Assembly: GCF_902506065.1 (NCBI RefSeq)
Contig: NZ_LR732912.1
Span: 1,350,718 to 1,414,717, forward strand
Direction of reading: 5' to 3'
Origin: Arthrobacter sp. 9V
GTDB lineage: Bacteria; Actinomycetota; Actinomycetes; Actinomycetales; Micrococcaceae
Length of the DNA stretch: 64,000 nucleotides
A program made the position numbers and the translations under genes. Positions 16,978 to 25,239 of this stretch are shown here, in pieces. Positions within the stretch are counted from its first letter, which is position 1, and every line of letters begins with the position of its first letter. The notes under the pieces were generated by a model. That model did not search any database, was not told where the DNA came from, and saw only the letters and a program-made list of their open reading frames with translations.

Positions 16978-18241
16978 GTTTCCTTATAGGGGCGTCGTCC
17001 TCGTGGGCGCGCCAGTCATCCGGCAACAGGTGATCCAGCACGTCATCAACAGTCACCGCCCCCACGAGGCGGCCGTCGTCATCCACCACTGGGAGTGAAT
17101 TCAGGTTGTACGTGGCCAAGGTCCGGGCTACTTCGGAGATGTGGGCCTGGTCCGAGAGCGGCTCCAGGTTTTTATCCACGAGGTTGCCCAGCGGTTCCGG
17201 CGGGGGGAAGCGCAGAAGCTGCTGTATATGCACCACTCCGAGGAAACGCCCGGTGGGGGTTTCCAAAGGTGGACGGGCAATGAAGATCGATGAGGCCAAC
17301 GCCGGTGAGAGCTCCTCCCGACGGACGTGGGCCAGGGCTTCTGCCACAGTGGCTTCCGGCGGCAGGATTACCGGGACCGGAGTCATGAGGCCACCTGCGG
17401 TGTCTTCGTCGTACTCAAGGAGGCGGCGCACGTCCTCGGCTTCCTGGGGCTCCATGAGTTGAAGCAGTTCTTCGGCCTGGGCAGAGGGAAGCTCGGCCAA
17501 GAGGTCGGCGGCGTCGTCTGGATCCATCTCTTCGAGGACGTCAGCGGCGCGTTCCACATCCAGTGCGGAGAGAATCTCCACCTGATCATCTTCCGGAAGT
17601 TCCTGGAGGACATCGGCGAGTCGTTCATCCTGAAGTTCACTGGCCACCTCAAAACGCCGTTTGTCGCTCATCTCCTGGAGGGCTTCAGCAAAGTCGGCAG
17701 GTTTGAGGTCTTCGTGCGTGGCAACGAACTGTGTTGCGGCCTGGGGCTCGTTGTGGGCGCCGGTTTGGGCATCAGCCCAATTGATGATCAATGTCTCGTT
17801 GCGGCGGAGCCTGCCAAAGGGGGAGAGGGAGTGGCCACGGCGGACGAACAGCTTGCTGACAAACCAGTCCTTTGACCTGTGCTGGTCCATGGCGATGTCC
17901 TCGATGGTGGCATCTCCACTGCCATCGGCCAGCGTCACGCGGCGGTCGAACATCTCAGCCACCACCAAGGTTTCGGCACCGCGCTGCTCGAAGCGGCGCA
18001 GGTTCACCAGACCGGTGCAGATGATCTGTGTCTGATCGATGGACGTAATGCGTGTCATGGGAACGAATACGCGCTTTTTGCCCGGAACCTCAACCACGAT
18101 GCCCACCACGTGCGGAGCACCACGGGTGCCGCGGGAGAGCACCACAACATCGCGCAACCGGCCAAGACGATCGCCCAGGGGGTCGAAGACGTCCAAGCCC
18201 AGCAAGCGCGCGACGAAGACGCGTGAAGGATGTGTGCTCAT
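16958..18241 (-). CDS. MgtE N-terminal domain and CBS-domain protein without channel
   Basis: The 427-aa protein starts with a PRC-barrel-like region (about residues 5-70). The MgtE N superhelical domain follows (about 175-285, repeats like LPEDDQVEILSALDVERAADVLEEM), then a tandem CBS pair (about 290-410, ending LNSLPVVDDDGRLVGAVTVDDVL). The membrane channel part of MgtE is absent, so this resembles the magnesium-sensing cytosolic half alone, as in M. tuberculosis Rv1232c. It may regulate another protein, perhaps the adjacent DUF1003 membrane protein; that is inference. TAGCCT lies 6 nt before the ATG. Confidence 0.88.
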   Translation of the reverse strand: MSTHPSRVFVARLLGLDVFDPLGDRLGRLRDVVVLSRGTRGAPHVVGIVVEVPGKKRVFVPMTRITSIDQTQIICTGLVNLRRFEQRGAETLVVAEMFDRRVTLADGSGDATIEDIAMDQHRSKDWFVSKLFVRRGHSLSPFGRLRRNETLIINWADAQTGAHNEPQAATQFVATHEDLKPADFAEALQEMSDKRRFEVASELQDERLADVLQELPEDDQVEILSALDVERAADVLEEMDPDDAADLLAELPSAQAEELLQLMEPQEAEDVRRLLEYDEDTAGGLMTPVPVILPPEATVAEALAHVRREELSPALASSIFIARPPLETPTGRFLGVVHIQQLLRFPPPEPLGNLVDKNLEPLSDQAHISEVARTLATYNLNSLPVVDDDGRLVGAVTVDDVLDHLLPDDWRAHEDDAPIRKLGGRIG

Positions 18242-18247
18242 ATTTAC

Positions 18248-18311
18248 AGGCTACCGAGTCTGCTCTCTTTTAGCTGAATTCCAGCCGGTACACATGTCCA
18301 TGAGACACAAT
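18248..18311. promoter_or_regulatory. Divergent promoters of the MgtE-N/CBS operon and the stress protein
   Basis: TAGCCT (18248-18253, minus) is 6 nt before the ATG at 18241. CACAAT (18306-18311, plus) is 6 nt before the ATG at 18318. The first is a good leaderless -10; the second is weaker (C in first position). The two starts are 76 bp apart. Confidence 0.45.
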
Positions 18312-18317
18312 GGGGCT

Positions 18318-19154
18318 ATGTCAAACATTTTTGGTGGTCCCAAAGCCGTTGAGGAGTCCCGCAGTGTTCCCCAAGGGGACACCGTAGGCTCGTACACCTC
18401 GTATTTGGATGCCCAAAAGGCGGTGGACTATCTGGCAGACCAGCAGTTCCCTGTCCAGCTGGTGTCCATCGTGGGCAACGACCTCAAAATGGTGGAGCGG
18501 GTGACCGGTCGTCTGAGCTACCCCAGGGTGGCGTTGTCCGGCGCCCTGAGCGGCATGTGGTTCGGCCTCTTCGTGGGCGTCATGCTCTCCTTCTTCACCC
18601 CTGCAGGGGGACCGTTCTCCATCATCACCTCGGTACTGATGGGTGCGGCTTTCTTCATGCTGTTCGGCATCGTCACCTATGCCACGCAGCGTGGCAAGCG
18701 AGACTTCACCTCCACCAGCCAGGTGGTGGCCACCAATTACGATGTGATCGTCGCCGTCGAGGCAGCCCACGAGGCCCGACGCCTGCTTCACCAGCTGCCG
18801 ATGAACCCGTCCCAGGCCGCCACGCCCCAGGCCAGTAACTACAACCAGCAAAATGCGCCGTTCCAGCAGCCGGGACAGGCGCCCGAGCGGCCTTCCACCT
18901 GGAATGATCCTTATGGTCAGCGCGGCCCGGAGCCCACCGGCTCCAGCGCTTCGGAAGGACAGAACGCAGCCCCGGTGAGCCAGCCGGTGCAGGCGCCCAC
19001 GCCGGCCGCTGTCCGATACCCCGATCTCCCGGATGGCCGTCCACAGTACGGAGTCCGGGTAACTGACGGACAGAACCCGGCGCCGAATCATGCACAGAAT
19101 GCGCCGCAGGAAGACGGGCAGCAGTCCAACTCCGAGGATTCCGCCAAGCAGTAG
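18318..19154 (+). CDS. General stress protein 17M-like membrane protein
   Basis: The 278-aa protein starts MSNIFGG. Residues about 20-65 match the general stress protein 17M / YflT-like domain (SYLDAQKAVDYLADQQFPVQLVSIVGNDLKMVERV). Two hydrophobic helices at about 78-98 and 104-125 form a hairpin, and a long Pro/Gln/Asn-rich disordered tail (about 165-278) follows. It resembles M. tuberculosis Rv1234, also a neighbour of the MgtE-N/CBS gene. Function unknown. In-frame ATGs at 18297 and 18303 exist but the domain starts at the later ATG. A strong terminator follows. Confidence 0.8.
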   Translation: MSNIFGGPKAVEESRSVPQGDTVGSYTSYLDAQKAVDYLADQQFPVQLVSIVGNDLKMVERVTGRLSYPRVALSGALSGMWFGLFVGVMLSFFTPAGGPFSIITSVLMGAAFFMLFGIVTYATQRGKRDFTSTSQVVATNYDVIVAVEAAHEARRLLHQLPMNPSQAATPQASNYNQQNAPFQQPGQAPERPSTWNDPYGQRGPEPTGSSASEGQNAAPVSQPVQAPTPAAVRYPDLPDGRPQYGVRVTDGQNPAPNHAQNAPQEDGQQSNSEDSAKQ

Positions 19155-19185
19155 GGCGCTCCACAGTTCCACTCTTCAGCAGGGC

Positions 19186-19224
19186 AAAGGGAAGGCCACC
19201 GGATCTCCGGTGGCCTTCCCTTTT
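19186..19224. terminator. Bidirectional terminator between stress protein gene and pepP
   Basis: A perfect 17-bp stem (19186-19202 with 19207-19223) has loop ATCT. An AAA run lies on the 5' side and a run of five T follows on the plus strand. It lies between convergent genes. Confidence 0.92.
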
Positions 19225-19244
19225 TGTGATTTTAACTCCCTGGC

Positions 19245-20819
19245 TTAGCCCTGGGCTTCCTGGTAGATGCCGGCCATCCAGGACTCGACGTCATCAGCCT
19301 TGCGCGGCAACGCGGCGCTGAGGTTGACGGGGCCATCTGCGGTCATGAGGATGTCGTCTTCAATGCGGACGCCGATCCCTCGGTACTCCTCGGGGATGGC
19401 GAGGTCTTCGTTCTTGAAGTACAGGCCGGGTTCGATTGTGAAGACCATGCCCTCTGTGAGAACTCCATCGAGATAGAGTTCACGCTTGGCCTGCGCGCAG
19501 TCGTGGACGTCCAGTCCCAGGTGGTGGCTGGTGCCGTGAGGCATCCAACGGCGGTGCTGCTGGCCTTCCGGGCTGATGGCTTCCTCGACGGAAACGGGGA
19601 GCAAGCCCCATTCGGCGAGGCGCTCGGCCAGCACGGTGGTTGCAGCGGTGTGGATGTCGCGGAACTTCACTCCGGGTTGTGCGGCAGCGAAACCGGCATC
19701 GGCGGCGTCGAGTACGGCCTCATAGACCTTCCGCTGGACAGCAGTAAAGGTTCCTGTGGCCGGAAGGGTGCGGGTGATGTCTGCTGTGTAAAGGGAGTCA
19801 GCTTCCACACCGGCATCGAGGAGGAGGAGTTCGCCGGCGTTGACGGTTCCGGAATTGCGGTTCCAGTGCAGCACTGTGGCGTTGTTGCCGGAGGCGGCAA
19901 TGGTGTCGTAGCCCAGTTCGTTGCCTTCTTCGCGGGCACGGGCGAAGAATGCGCCTTCAACTACACGCTCGCCGCGGTTGTGGGTCAGCGCACGTGGGAG
20001 GGCACGGACTACGTCGGCGAAGCCTTCCACGGTTGCCGCCACAGCAATCTTCATCTGCTCGATTTCCCACTCGTCCTTGAGCAGGCGCAACTCGGACAGA
20101 GCCTCGCTGAGCTTCTCATCCAAGGCGTCGAGTTCGCCGAGATCAAGGTTCTCGGGGTCCTTGGCTGTGTTGTAGCGGGCTGTGTCCACCAGGGCGTCGA
20201 TGTTTTCATCAGTCTTGCGGACCAGCCGAATGGAGATGCCGCCGATTTCCGGGGCGCCAACATTCTTGGTGATGGCCATTTCAAGCTCGGAGATGTGCGC
20301 GGTGGGGAGGCCAAGGCGGGCCTCGAATTCGGCCAGCGTGGGACGCGCACCGATCCAGAACTCGCCGGCGCGCGAGTCAGCGTAGAACTGCTCAGTGTCC
20401 CGGCCGGCCAGCGGACGGAAGTAGAGGGTAGCAGTGTGGTGACCGCCGTCGTCGCCCTTTCCTTCAGCCACGGGCTCAAGGATGAGCACGGCGTCGGGCT
20501 CGTGGTCCAGGCCGAGGCCCGTGAGGTGGGCGAAACCGGAGTGGGGACGGAACCGGTAGTCGCAGTCGTTGGACCGGACTTTCAGCGGACCCGCGGGGAT
20601 TACAAGACGTTCGCCTTTGAACTGTTCGGAAATAGTACGACGACGGCGTGCGGCGTGGTCTGCAACGGCGTCACGCGCAGGGGTTACCTGCGGGGCGGGC
20701 GCCCAGTTGCTGGCCATGAATGCCTTGAAGGCATCGGACGTGGGCCGTTGCGAGCGGTTGTTGACGCGCTCCTGCAGTGGCTGGGAGGACGAGTTCTGGG
20801 TGTTTTCGGCATCGTTCAC
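19245..20819 (-). CDS. pepP: Xaa-Pro aminopeptidase (aminopeptidase P)
   Basis: PepP removes the N-terminal residue from X-Pro peptides; it is a dimanganese M24B enzyme of the cytoplasm. With the GTG at 20817-20819 the protein is 524 aa. An N-terminal AMP_N domain (about residues 40-170) precedes the pita-bread domain. Metal ligands are visible in LLLDAGVEADSLYTADITRT, in the HGTSHHLGLDVHD stretch, in EPGLYF, and in the final GVRIEDDILMT. The frame is open further upstream, but that part overlaps the divergent gene's promoter. The start is uncertain within about 15 codons. It ends at a shared terminator. Confidence 0.9.
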   Translation of the reverse strand: MNDAENTQNSSSQPLQERVNNRSQRPTSDAFKAFMASNWAPAPQVTPARDAVADHAARRRRTISEQFKGERLVIPAGPLKVRSNDCDYRFRPHSGFAHLTGLGLDHEPDAVLILEPVAEGKGDDGGHHTATLYFRPLAGRDTEQFYADSRAGEFWIGARPTLAEFEARLGLPTAHISELEMAITKNVGAPEIGGISIRLVRKTDENIDALVDTARYNTAKDPENLDLGELDALDEKLSEALSELRLLKDEWEIEQMKIAVAATVEGFADVVRALPRALTHNRGERVVEGAFFARAREEGNELGYDTIAASGNNATVLHWNRNSGTVNAGELLLLDAGVEADSLYTADITRTLPATGTFTAVQRKVYEAVLDAADAGFAAAQPGVKFRDIHTAATTVLAERLAEWGLLPVSVEEAISPEGQQHRRWMPHGTSHHLGLDVHDCAQAKRELYLDGVLTEGMVFTIEPGLYFKNEDLAIPEEYRGIGVRIEDDILMTADGPVNLSAALPRKADDVESWMAGIYQEAQG

Positions 20820-20887
20820 CGTTACATCGTCCCACCAGTTAAGGGAGGAGGCCAACGGCGCAACGCTCCAAGCGGGGCCGCATCCCA

Positions 20888-20893
20888 TAGGCT
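20888..20893 (+). promoter_or_regulatory. Leaderless promoter -10 of the PHP gene
   Basis: TAGGCT lies 6 nt before the GTG at 20900, with no Shine-Dalgarno. This fixes the start of the PHP protein. Confidence 0.55.
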
Positions 20894-20899
20894 GGGAAA

Positions 20900-21745
20900 G
20901 TGAGGATAGACCTGCATGCACACTCGAATGTTTCTGACGGAACCCAGACGCCGACCGGAGTGATCATCTCCGCCGTCTCGGCCGGGCTGGACGCCGTGGC
21001 TTTGACCGATCACGATTCCACGGATGGCTGGGAGGCTGCCGCCGCTGCTGCGCGTGAACATGGCATTGTTTTTGTCCCCGGGATGGAGATTTCCTGCCGG
21101 ACGGAGGAAGGGATCAGCGTCCACCTGCTCAGTTACCTCCACGACCCCGCTCATGCCGGTTTGCTGGAGGAGATCACCAAATCCAAGGATGCCCGGCTCA
21201 CCCGGGCTGAGCACATGGTCACTTTGTTGTCCGAGGATTATCCGTTGACCTGGGATGACGTGATCCACCATGTTGCTCCCGGTGCTACGGTGGGCCGCCC
21301 GCATATTGCTGATGCTCTGGTGGCCGCCGGCGTGGTGGCGGATCGAACGGAAGCCTTTACCTCCATCCTCACCTCCCATTCGCGGTACTTTGTGCAGCAC
21401 TATGCCCCCAACCCGGCGGTGGCCGTGGAGCTCGTCCGTGCTGCCGGTGGTGTTCCCGTTTTCGCTCATCCGGTGGCGTCGTCGAGGGGACGGATCGTGG
21501 GGGAGCGCGCGTACCTGGACATGATTGATGCCGGACTGTTGGGACTTGAGGTTGAACATCGTGACAACCCGGAAGAGGGCCGTGCGTTTCTCCGCGGGCT
21601 GGCCGCCGAGCACGGGTTGCTCATGACAGGCTCCTCGGACTACCACGGCGCGGGCAAACCCAACCTGTTGGGCGAAAACACCACATCGCCGGAGGTCTTG
21701 GCGCGGATAGAGGAGCTGGCTACGGGAAGCACGGTCCTTCGGTAA
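20900..21745 (+). CDS. PHP-domain phosphoesterase
   Basis: The 281-aa protein starts MRIDLHAHSNVSDGTQTP, giving the first PHP metal motif HxH at residues 6-8. ALTDHDST (about 34-41), PGMEISC (about 61-67), FAHP (about 190) and SSDYHG (about 248) complete the trinuclear metal site. It belongs to the TrpH-like group of 3',5'-nucleoside bisphosphate or oligoribonucleotide phosphatases. The exact substrate is not readable. Its last base overlaps the first of marC (TAATG), so the two are translationally coupled. Confidence 0.92.
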   Translation: MRIDLHAHSNVSDGTQTPTGVIISAVSAGLDAVALTDHDSTDGWEAAAAAAREHGIVFVPGMEISCRTEEGISVHLLSYLHDPAHAGLLEEITKSKDARLTRAEHMVTLLSEDYPLTWDDVIHHVAPGATVGRPHIADALVAAGVVADRTEAFTSILTSHSRYFVQHYAPNPAVAVELVRAAGGVPVFAHPVASSRGRIVGERAYLDMIDAGLLGLEVEHRDNPEEGRAFLRGLAAEHGLLMTGSSDYHGAGKPNLLGENTTSPEVLARIEELATGSTVLR

Positions 21746-22353
21746 TGGATCTGCAACTGCTGGCCTCCGTGATCGTCACGCTGTTCGTGATCATGGACCC
21801 GCCGGGTACCGTGCCGATTTTCATGTCCTTGACGGCACAGATGTCAGCCAGGGACCGGAATCGCTCAGCGTTCCAAGCTCTTCTCGTGGCCACTGGCGTG
21901 ATTGTTGTGTTCGCGATCTTCGGGCAGTCCATCCTGAACTACATGCACATCTCCTTGGCGGCCCTGCAGGGTGCCGGTGGCCTGCTCTTGGTGCTCATCG
22001 CACTGCAGCTGCTGACCGGCTCAACCAGCGGCGAGGAGAACGCCGCCAAGTACAAGAACGTGGCTTTCGTGCCTCTGGGAACCCCGCTTATGGCAGGGCC
22101 CGGCGCGATCGTCGCCGTCATGGTGTTTGTGCAGCAGTCCAGCCAGCTCTCGGAGTACCTGGCTGTGGGCCTGGGCATTGCCGTGGTGTTGGCGTCGTTG
22201 TACTTGGCAATGCGGTTCGCGGGTGTGGTGCAGCGCGTCCTGGGTGAAAACGGGGTGGAACTCGTCACCAGGATCGCCGGTTTGCTGCTGTCAGCAATCG
22301 CCGTTCAGATGATCGCCGACGCCGTTCAGGCCTTCGTGAAGGGTGCTGCCTGA
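21745..22353 (+). CDS. MarC-family integral membrane protein
   Basis: The 202-aa protein has six predicted hydrophobic helices and the MarC/UPF0056 signature near the N-terminus (LFVIMDPPGTVPIF) and again after the midpoint (GTPLMAGPGAIVAVM), showing the internal duplication of the family. Once linked to multidrug resistance, the family has no firm function. It is coupled to the PHP gene. Its last 28 bp overlap the 3' end of the methyltransferase gene on the other strand. Confidence 0.9.
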   Translation: MDLQLLASVIVTLFVIMDPPGTVPIFMSLTAQMSARDRNRSAFQALLVATGVIVVFAIFGQSILNYMHISLAALQGAGGLLLVLIALQLLTGSTSGEENAAKYKNVAFVPLGTPLMAGPGAIVAVMVFVQQSSQLSEYLAVGLGIAVVLASLYLAMRFAGVVQRVLGENGVELVTRIAGLLLSAIAVQMIADAVQAFVKGAA

Positions 22354-23240
22354 TCCAGTGCGGTGTCTGGCATGGAGCCGCTCCGGAGGAAATCCGCTGT
22401 GGTGCCCAACCGTTTCCGCATGACCTCAATGGCCTGCTCATTCTGGTCGACACACACAAACTTACGGCCCAGTTTGGCCGCCACGGCGCCCAGAGTCCCC
22501 GAGCCTGCAAAGAAGTCAAGGCACCAGTCGCCCTCGCGGCTTGATGCGGAGACAATTCTCCGAACCAGGCCTTCAGGCTTTTGAGTGGGGTAACCCGTTT
22601 TTTCACGGCCTGTAGGCGAAACAATGGTGTGCCACCATACATCCGTGGGCAGCTTGCCCAGCTCTCGCTTGGCGGGAGTGACCAGACCAGGTGCCATGTA
22701 CGGTTCCCGGTCTACTTCGGCGTTGTCGAAGTGATACTTGGTGGGGTTTTTGACGTACACCAGGATGTTGTCGTGCTTGGTGGGCCATCGGTTCTTGGCG
22801 CGTGCGCCGTAGTCATAGGCCCAGATGATCTCGTTGAGGAAGCATTCCCGGCCGAAGATCGAGTCCAGCATCACCTTGGCGTAATGGACTTCCCGGTAAT
22901 CCAAATGAAGGTACAGAGTGCCATCGTCAGCCAGCAGGCGCCAGGCTTCCACCAGCTTGGGTTCCAGGAAAGACCAGTAGTCGCTGAAGGCGTCGTCGTA
23001 GCTGTGCAGTGCGCCCTTGATGGTGTCGTAAGAGCGGCCCTTGAAGCCAACGCGGTCGCCGTCGCCGTCCGCATTGCGGACCATGCGGGTTTCCTGGCGG
23101 CGTTGGACCCGGCCCGTGTTGAAGGGCGGGTCCACGTAGATGAGTGTGAAGGCGCCGTCCGGCAGCGTAGGGAGGAACTCCGCGTTGTCCGCGTGCACCA
23201 CCAAATTGCCGCCGTCCGGCGCCCAAACAGATTCAGTCAT
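22326..23240 (-). CDS. Orphan DNA adenine/cytosine-N4 methyltransferase (beta class)
   Basis: The 304-aa protein has catalytic motif IV DPPF (residues 37-40, within LIYVDPPFNTG) ahead of the SAM motif I FFAGSG (243-248). This order defines beta-class amino-methyltransferases acting on N6-adenine or N4-cytosine in DNA. YPTQKPEGLVRRI and the CVDQN segment are also typical. No restriction endonuclease or specificity gene is nearby. It starts 8 bp after the DEAD-box helicase gene in the same direction, so it is probably co-transcribed. A regulatory or maintenance role is inference; the recognition site is unknown. Confidence 0.88.
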   Translation of the reverse strand: MTESVWAPDGGNLVVHADNAEFLPTLPDGAFTLIYVDPPFNTGRVQRRQETRMVRNADGDGDRVGFKGRSYDTIKGALHSYDDAFSDYWSFLEPKLVEAWRLLADDGTLYLHLDYREVHYAKVMLDSIFGRECFLNEIIWAYDYGARAKNRWPTKHDNILVYVKNPTKYHFDNAEVDREPYMAPGLVTPAKRELGKLPTDVWWHTIVSPTGREKTGYPTQKPEGLVRRIVSASSREGDWCLDFFAGSGTLGAVAAKLGRKFVCVDQNEQAIEVMRKRLGTTADFLRSGSMPDTALDQAAPFTKA

Positions 23241-23248
23241 TGAGGTTT

Positions 23249-24961
23249 TTAGGCCTCGGTGCTGCCGGACTGGGCAGCTGCGGTCTCACCGGAAACCACT
23301 TCGCCGTTGCGGCGACGTGTGCGGGTCCGACGTGTGCGGGCCGGCTTCTCTGCAGTGTCGGCGCTGGCAGTGCGGGTCTCCGCTGCGGCGGCAGCGGGTG
23401 CTGCCTCGCCCTCGGAAGTACGACGGCGGCGCGTACGGTTGCGGCCACCCTCGCCCTTGGATTCACTGGACTCGGTGTCACCGGACCTGGTGGAGCGGCC
23501 ACGGCCGGCGTCCCGACCGCCGTCGCGCTTGTTCTCACGTCCGGCATCGCGGCCTGAGCCGCCGGAGCGTGCGTTCTTCTTGCCGGTCTCACCCAGATCT
23601 TCAAGGACCTCGGCGTCTACGCCTGCCAGGACGCGCTTGTTGCGCGGCAGGCGGCCCTTGGTGCCCTCGGGGATGTCCAGATCCGAGTACAGGTGCGGAG
23701 AGGAGGAGTACGTTTCTACAGGCTCGGGAACGCTGAGTCCCAGAGCCTTGTTGATCAGGCCCCAGCGAGGCATGTCGTCCCAGTCAACGAACGTGACGGC
23801 AGTGCCCTTGTTGCCGGCGCGGCCGGTACGGCCGACACGGTGCAGGTAGATTTTTTCGTCTTCCACGCACTGGTAGTTGATGACGTGGGTGACGTCATCG
23901 ACGTCGATGCCGCGGGCTGCGACGTCGGTAGCCACCAGGACGTCCACCTTGTTGTTGCGGAAGGCGCGGAGGGCTTGCTCGCGGGCGCCCTGGCCGAGGT
24001 CGCCGTGAATGGCTGCGGCAGCGAAGCCGCGGTCAACCAGTTCCTCGGCAACCTTTGCAGCGGTGCGCTTGGTCTTGGTGAAGATGATGGTGCGGCCACG
24101 TCCGCGTGCCTGCAGGATGCGGGCAACAACCTCGGTCTTGTCCATGCTGTGCGCACGGTAGATGAGCTGGCGGATGTCGCGCTTGGTGAGGCCCTCATCA
24201 TTCGGGTCAGCTGCCCGGATATGGGTGGGCTGCGTCATGTAGCGGCGCGCCATTGCGATGACCGGGCCGGGCATGGTTGCCGAGAAGAGGAGCGTCTGCC
24301 GAACGGCGGGGGTGCCGGCAATCAGGGTCTCGACGTCGGGCAGGAAGCCGAGGTCCAGCATTTCGTCGGCTTCGTCAAGGATGACCATCTTGACGTTCTT
24401 GAGGCTCAGGTGCTTTTGCTTGTAGAGATCGATGAGCCGGCCAGGGGTGCCCACCACGATCTCGACGCCCTTCTGCAGGGCATCAATCTGGGGTTCATAG
24501 GCGCGACCGCCATAGATTGTGGCGATGCGCGCATTGCGCTTGCGTGAAGCGGCTTGGAGGTCGTTGGCAACCTGCACGGCAAGCTCACGCGTGGGAACGA
24601 TCACCAAGGCTTGCGGTGCGCCCGGGACGGCGAGCTTCGCATACCCTGGATCATCCCGACCGGCCACACGCTGCAGGGCGGGTATGCCAAAGCCCAGCGT
24701 CTTGCCGGTACCTGTTTTCGCCTGGCCAATGATGTCGTGGCCGCTCAAGGCCACGGGCAGGGTCATGGCCTGGATGGGGAAGGGATGCGTGATTCCGGCG
24801 TCGGCCAGGGACTCAACGATGTCCGCGCGGACGTTGAAGTCAGCGAATGACTTCTCTTCGATCTCGTGGGGCGTCTCATCCGAGATGATCGTTTCCTCGG
24901 GTTCGATGGATTCTGTTCCGGTGGAGTCCGTCAGGACTTCGTGGGTATGCAATTCACTCAC
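23249..24961 (-). CDS. DEAD-box RNA helicase with disordered basic tail
   Basis: The 570-aa ATP-dependent RNA helicase has Q motif around residues 55-66, Walker A AKTGTGKT at 81-88, DEAD in VILDEADEML near 195, SAT near 228, and the second RecA domain ending with HRVGRTGRAG near 385. Residues from about 465 are a low-complexity, Arg/Gly/Ser-rich tail with TRRRRTS and RRTRTRRR clusters that should bind RNA. It corresponds to mycobacterial rhlE by neighbourhood. The GTG start has a GGAAA ribosome site. A 200-nt leader precedes it and the orphan methyltransferase follows 8 bp downstream. Confidence 0.94.
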   Translation of the reverse strand: MSELHTHEVLTDSTGTESIEPEETIISDETPHEIEEKSFADFNVRADIVESLADAGITHPFPIQAMTLPVALSGHDIIGQAKTGTGKTLGFGIPALQRVAGRDDPGYAKLAVPGAPQALVIVPTRELAVQVANDLQAASRKRNARIATIYGGRAYEPQIDALQKGVEIVVGTPGRLIDLYKQKHLSLKNVKMVILDEADEMLDLGFLPDVETLIAGTPAVRQTLLFSATMPGPVIAMARRYMTQPTHIRAADPNDEGLTKRDIRQLIYRAHSMDKTEVVARILQARGRGRTIIFTKTKRTAAKVAEELVDRGFAAAAIHGDLGQGAREQALRAFRNNKVDVLVATDVAARGIDVDDVTHVINYQCVEDEKIYLHRVGRTGRAGNKGTAVTFVDWDDMPRWGLINKALGLSVPEPVETYSSSPHLYSDLDIPEGTKGRLPRNKRVLAGVDAEVLEDLGETGKKNARSGGSGRDAGRENKRDGGRDAGRGRSTRSGDTESSESKGEGGRNRTRRRRTSEGEAAPAAAAAETRTASADTAEKPARTRRTRTRRRNGEVVSGETAAAQSGSTEA

Positions 24962-25196
24962 AGGGAGTTTCCTTATTCATTTGGGCATTGGCGCTGCATG
25001 CTCAACGGCGGCGGCGGAGCCGTACCGGAGCACGAACGGGCGCGCAAGCAAGTCCAGTGGAAGCCGATCGCGGGCTATCTAAGTACTGGCACTGGTGACC
25101 AGTTGGTACATCTCAAGATCGCGTAGGGGCGGGCTTGTTGAGTTCAAAAATTAACTGAATCAACGACCGGGCATCCATTACTACATGCCCAGTCTA
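24962..25196 (-). promoter_or_regulatory. Long 5' leader and candidate promoter of the helicase gene
   Basis: No gene is convincing between 24962 and 25239 (278 bp). On the minus strand TAGACT (25191-25196) is a good -10, placing the start near 25185 and giving a leader of about 220 nt. The first ATG after it is followed at once by TAG. Inside the leader, ACTGGT-C-ACCAGT (25091-25103) is a perfect inverted repeat. Long leaders are common for cold-inducible RNA helicase genes; control at this level is inference. Between 25197 and 25240 two weak GC hairpins may end the RNB transcript. Confidence 0.4.
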
Positions 25197-25239
25197 TCCT
25201 CTGGGGGCCCGAAAGCCCGGATCGCCGCATGAATGCCCG

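Noticed and set aside
19503-20903. A 466-codon plus-strand open frame opposite pepP
   Set aside because: It is the reverse-strand shadow of a well-supported M24 peptidase. High GC at third positions keeps such frames open; the translation has no recognisable domain and is rich in Gly, Val and Ala.
22326-23240. Restriction-modification or other defence system
   Set aside because: No endonuclease, specificity or accessory gene is adjacent; neighbours are core genes.
25000-25126. A 42-codon plus-strand ORF in the helicase leader
   Set aside because: No ribosome site, promoter or similarity; it is antisense to the likely leader RNA.
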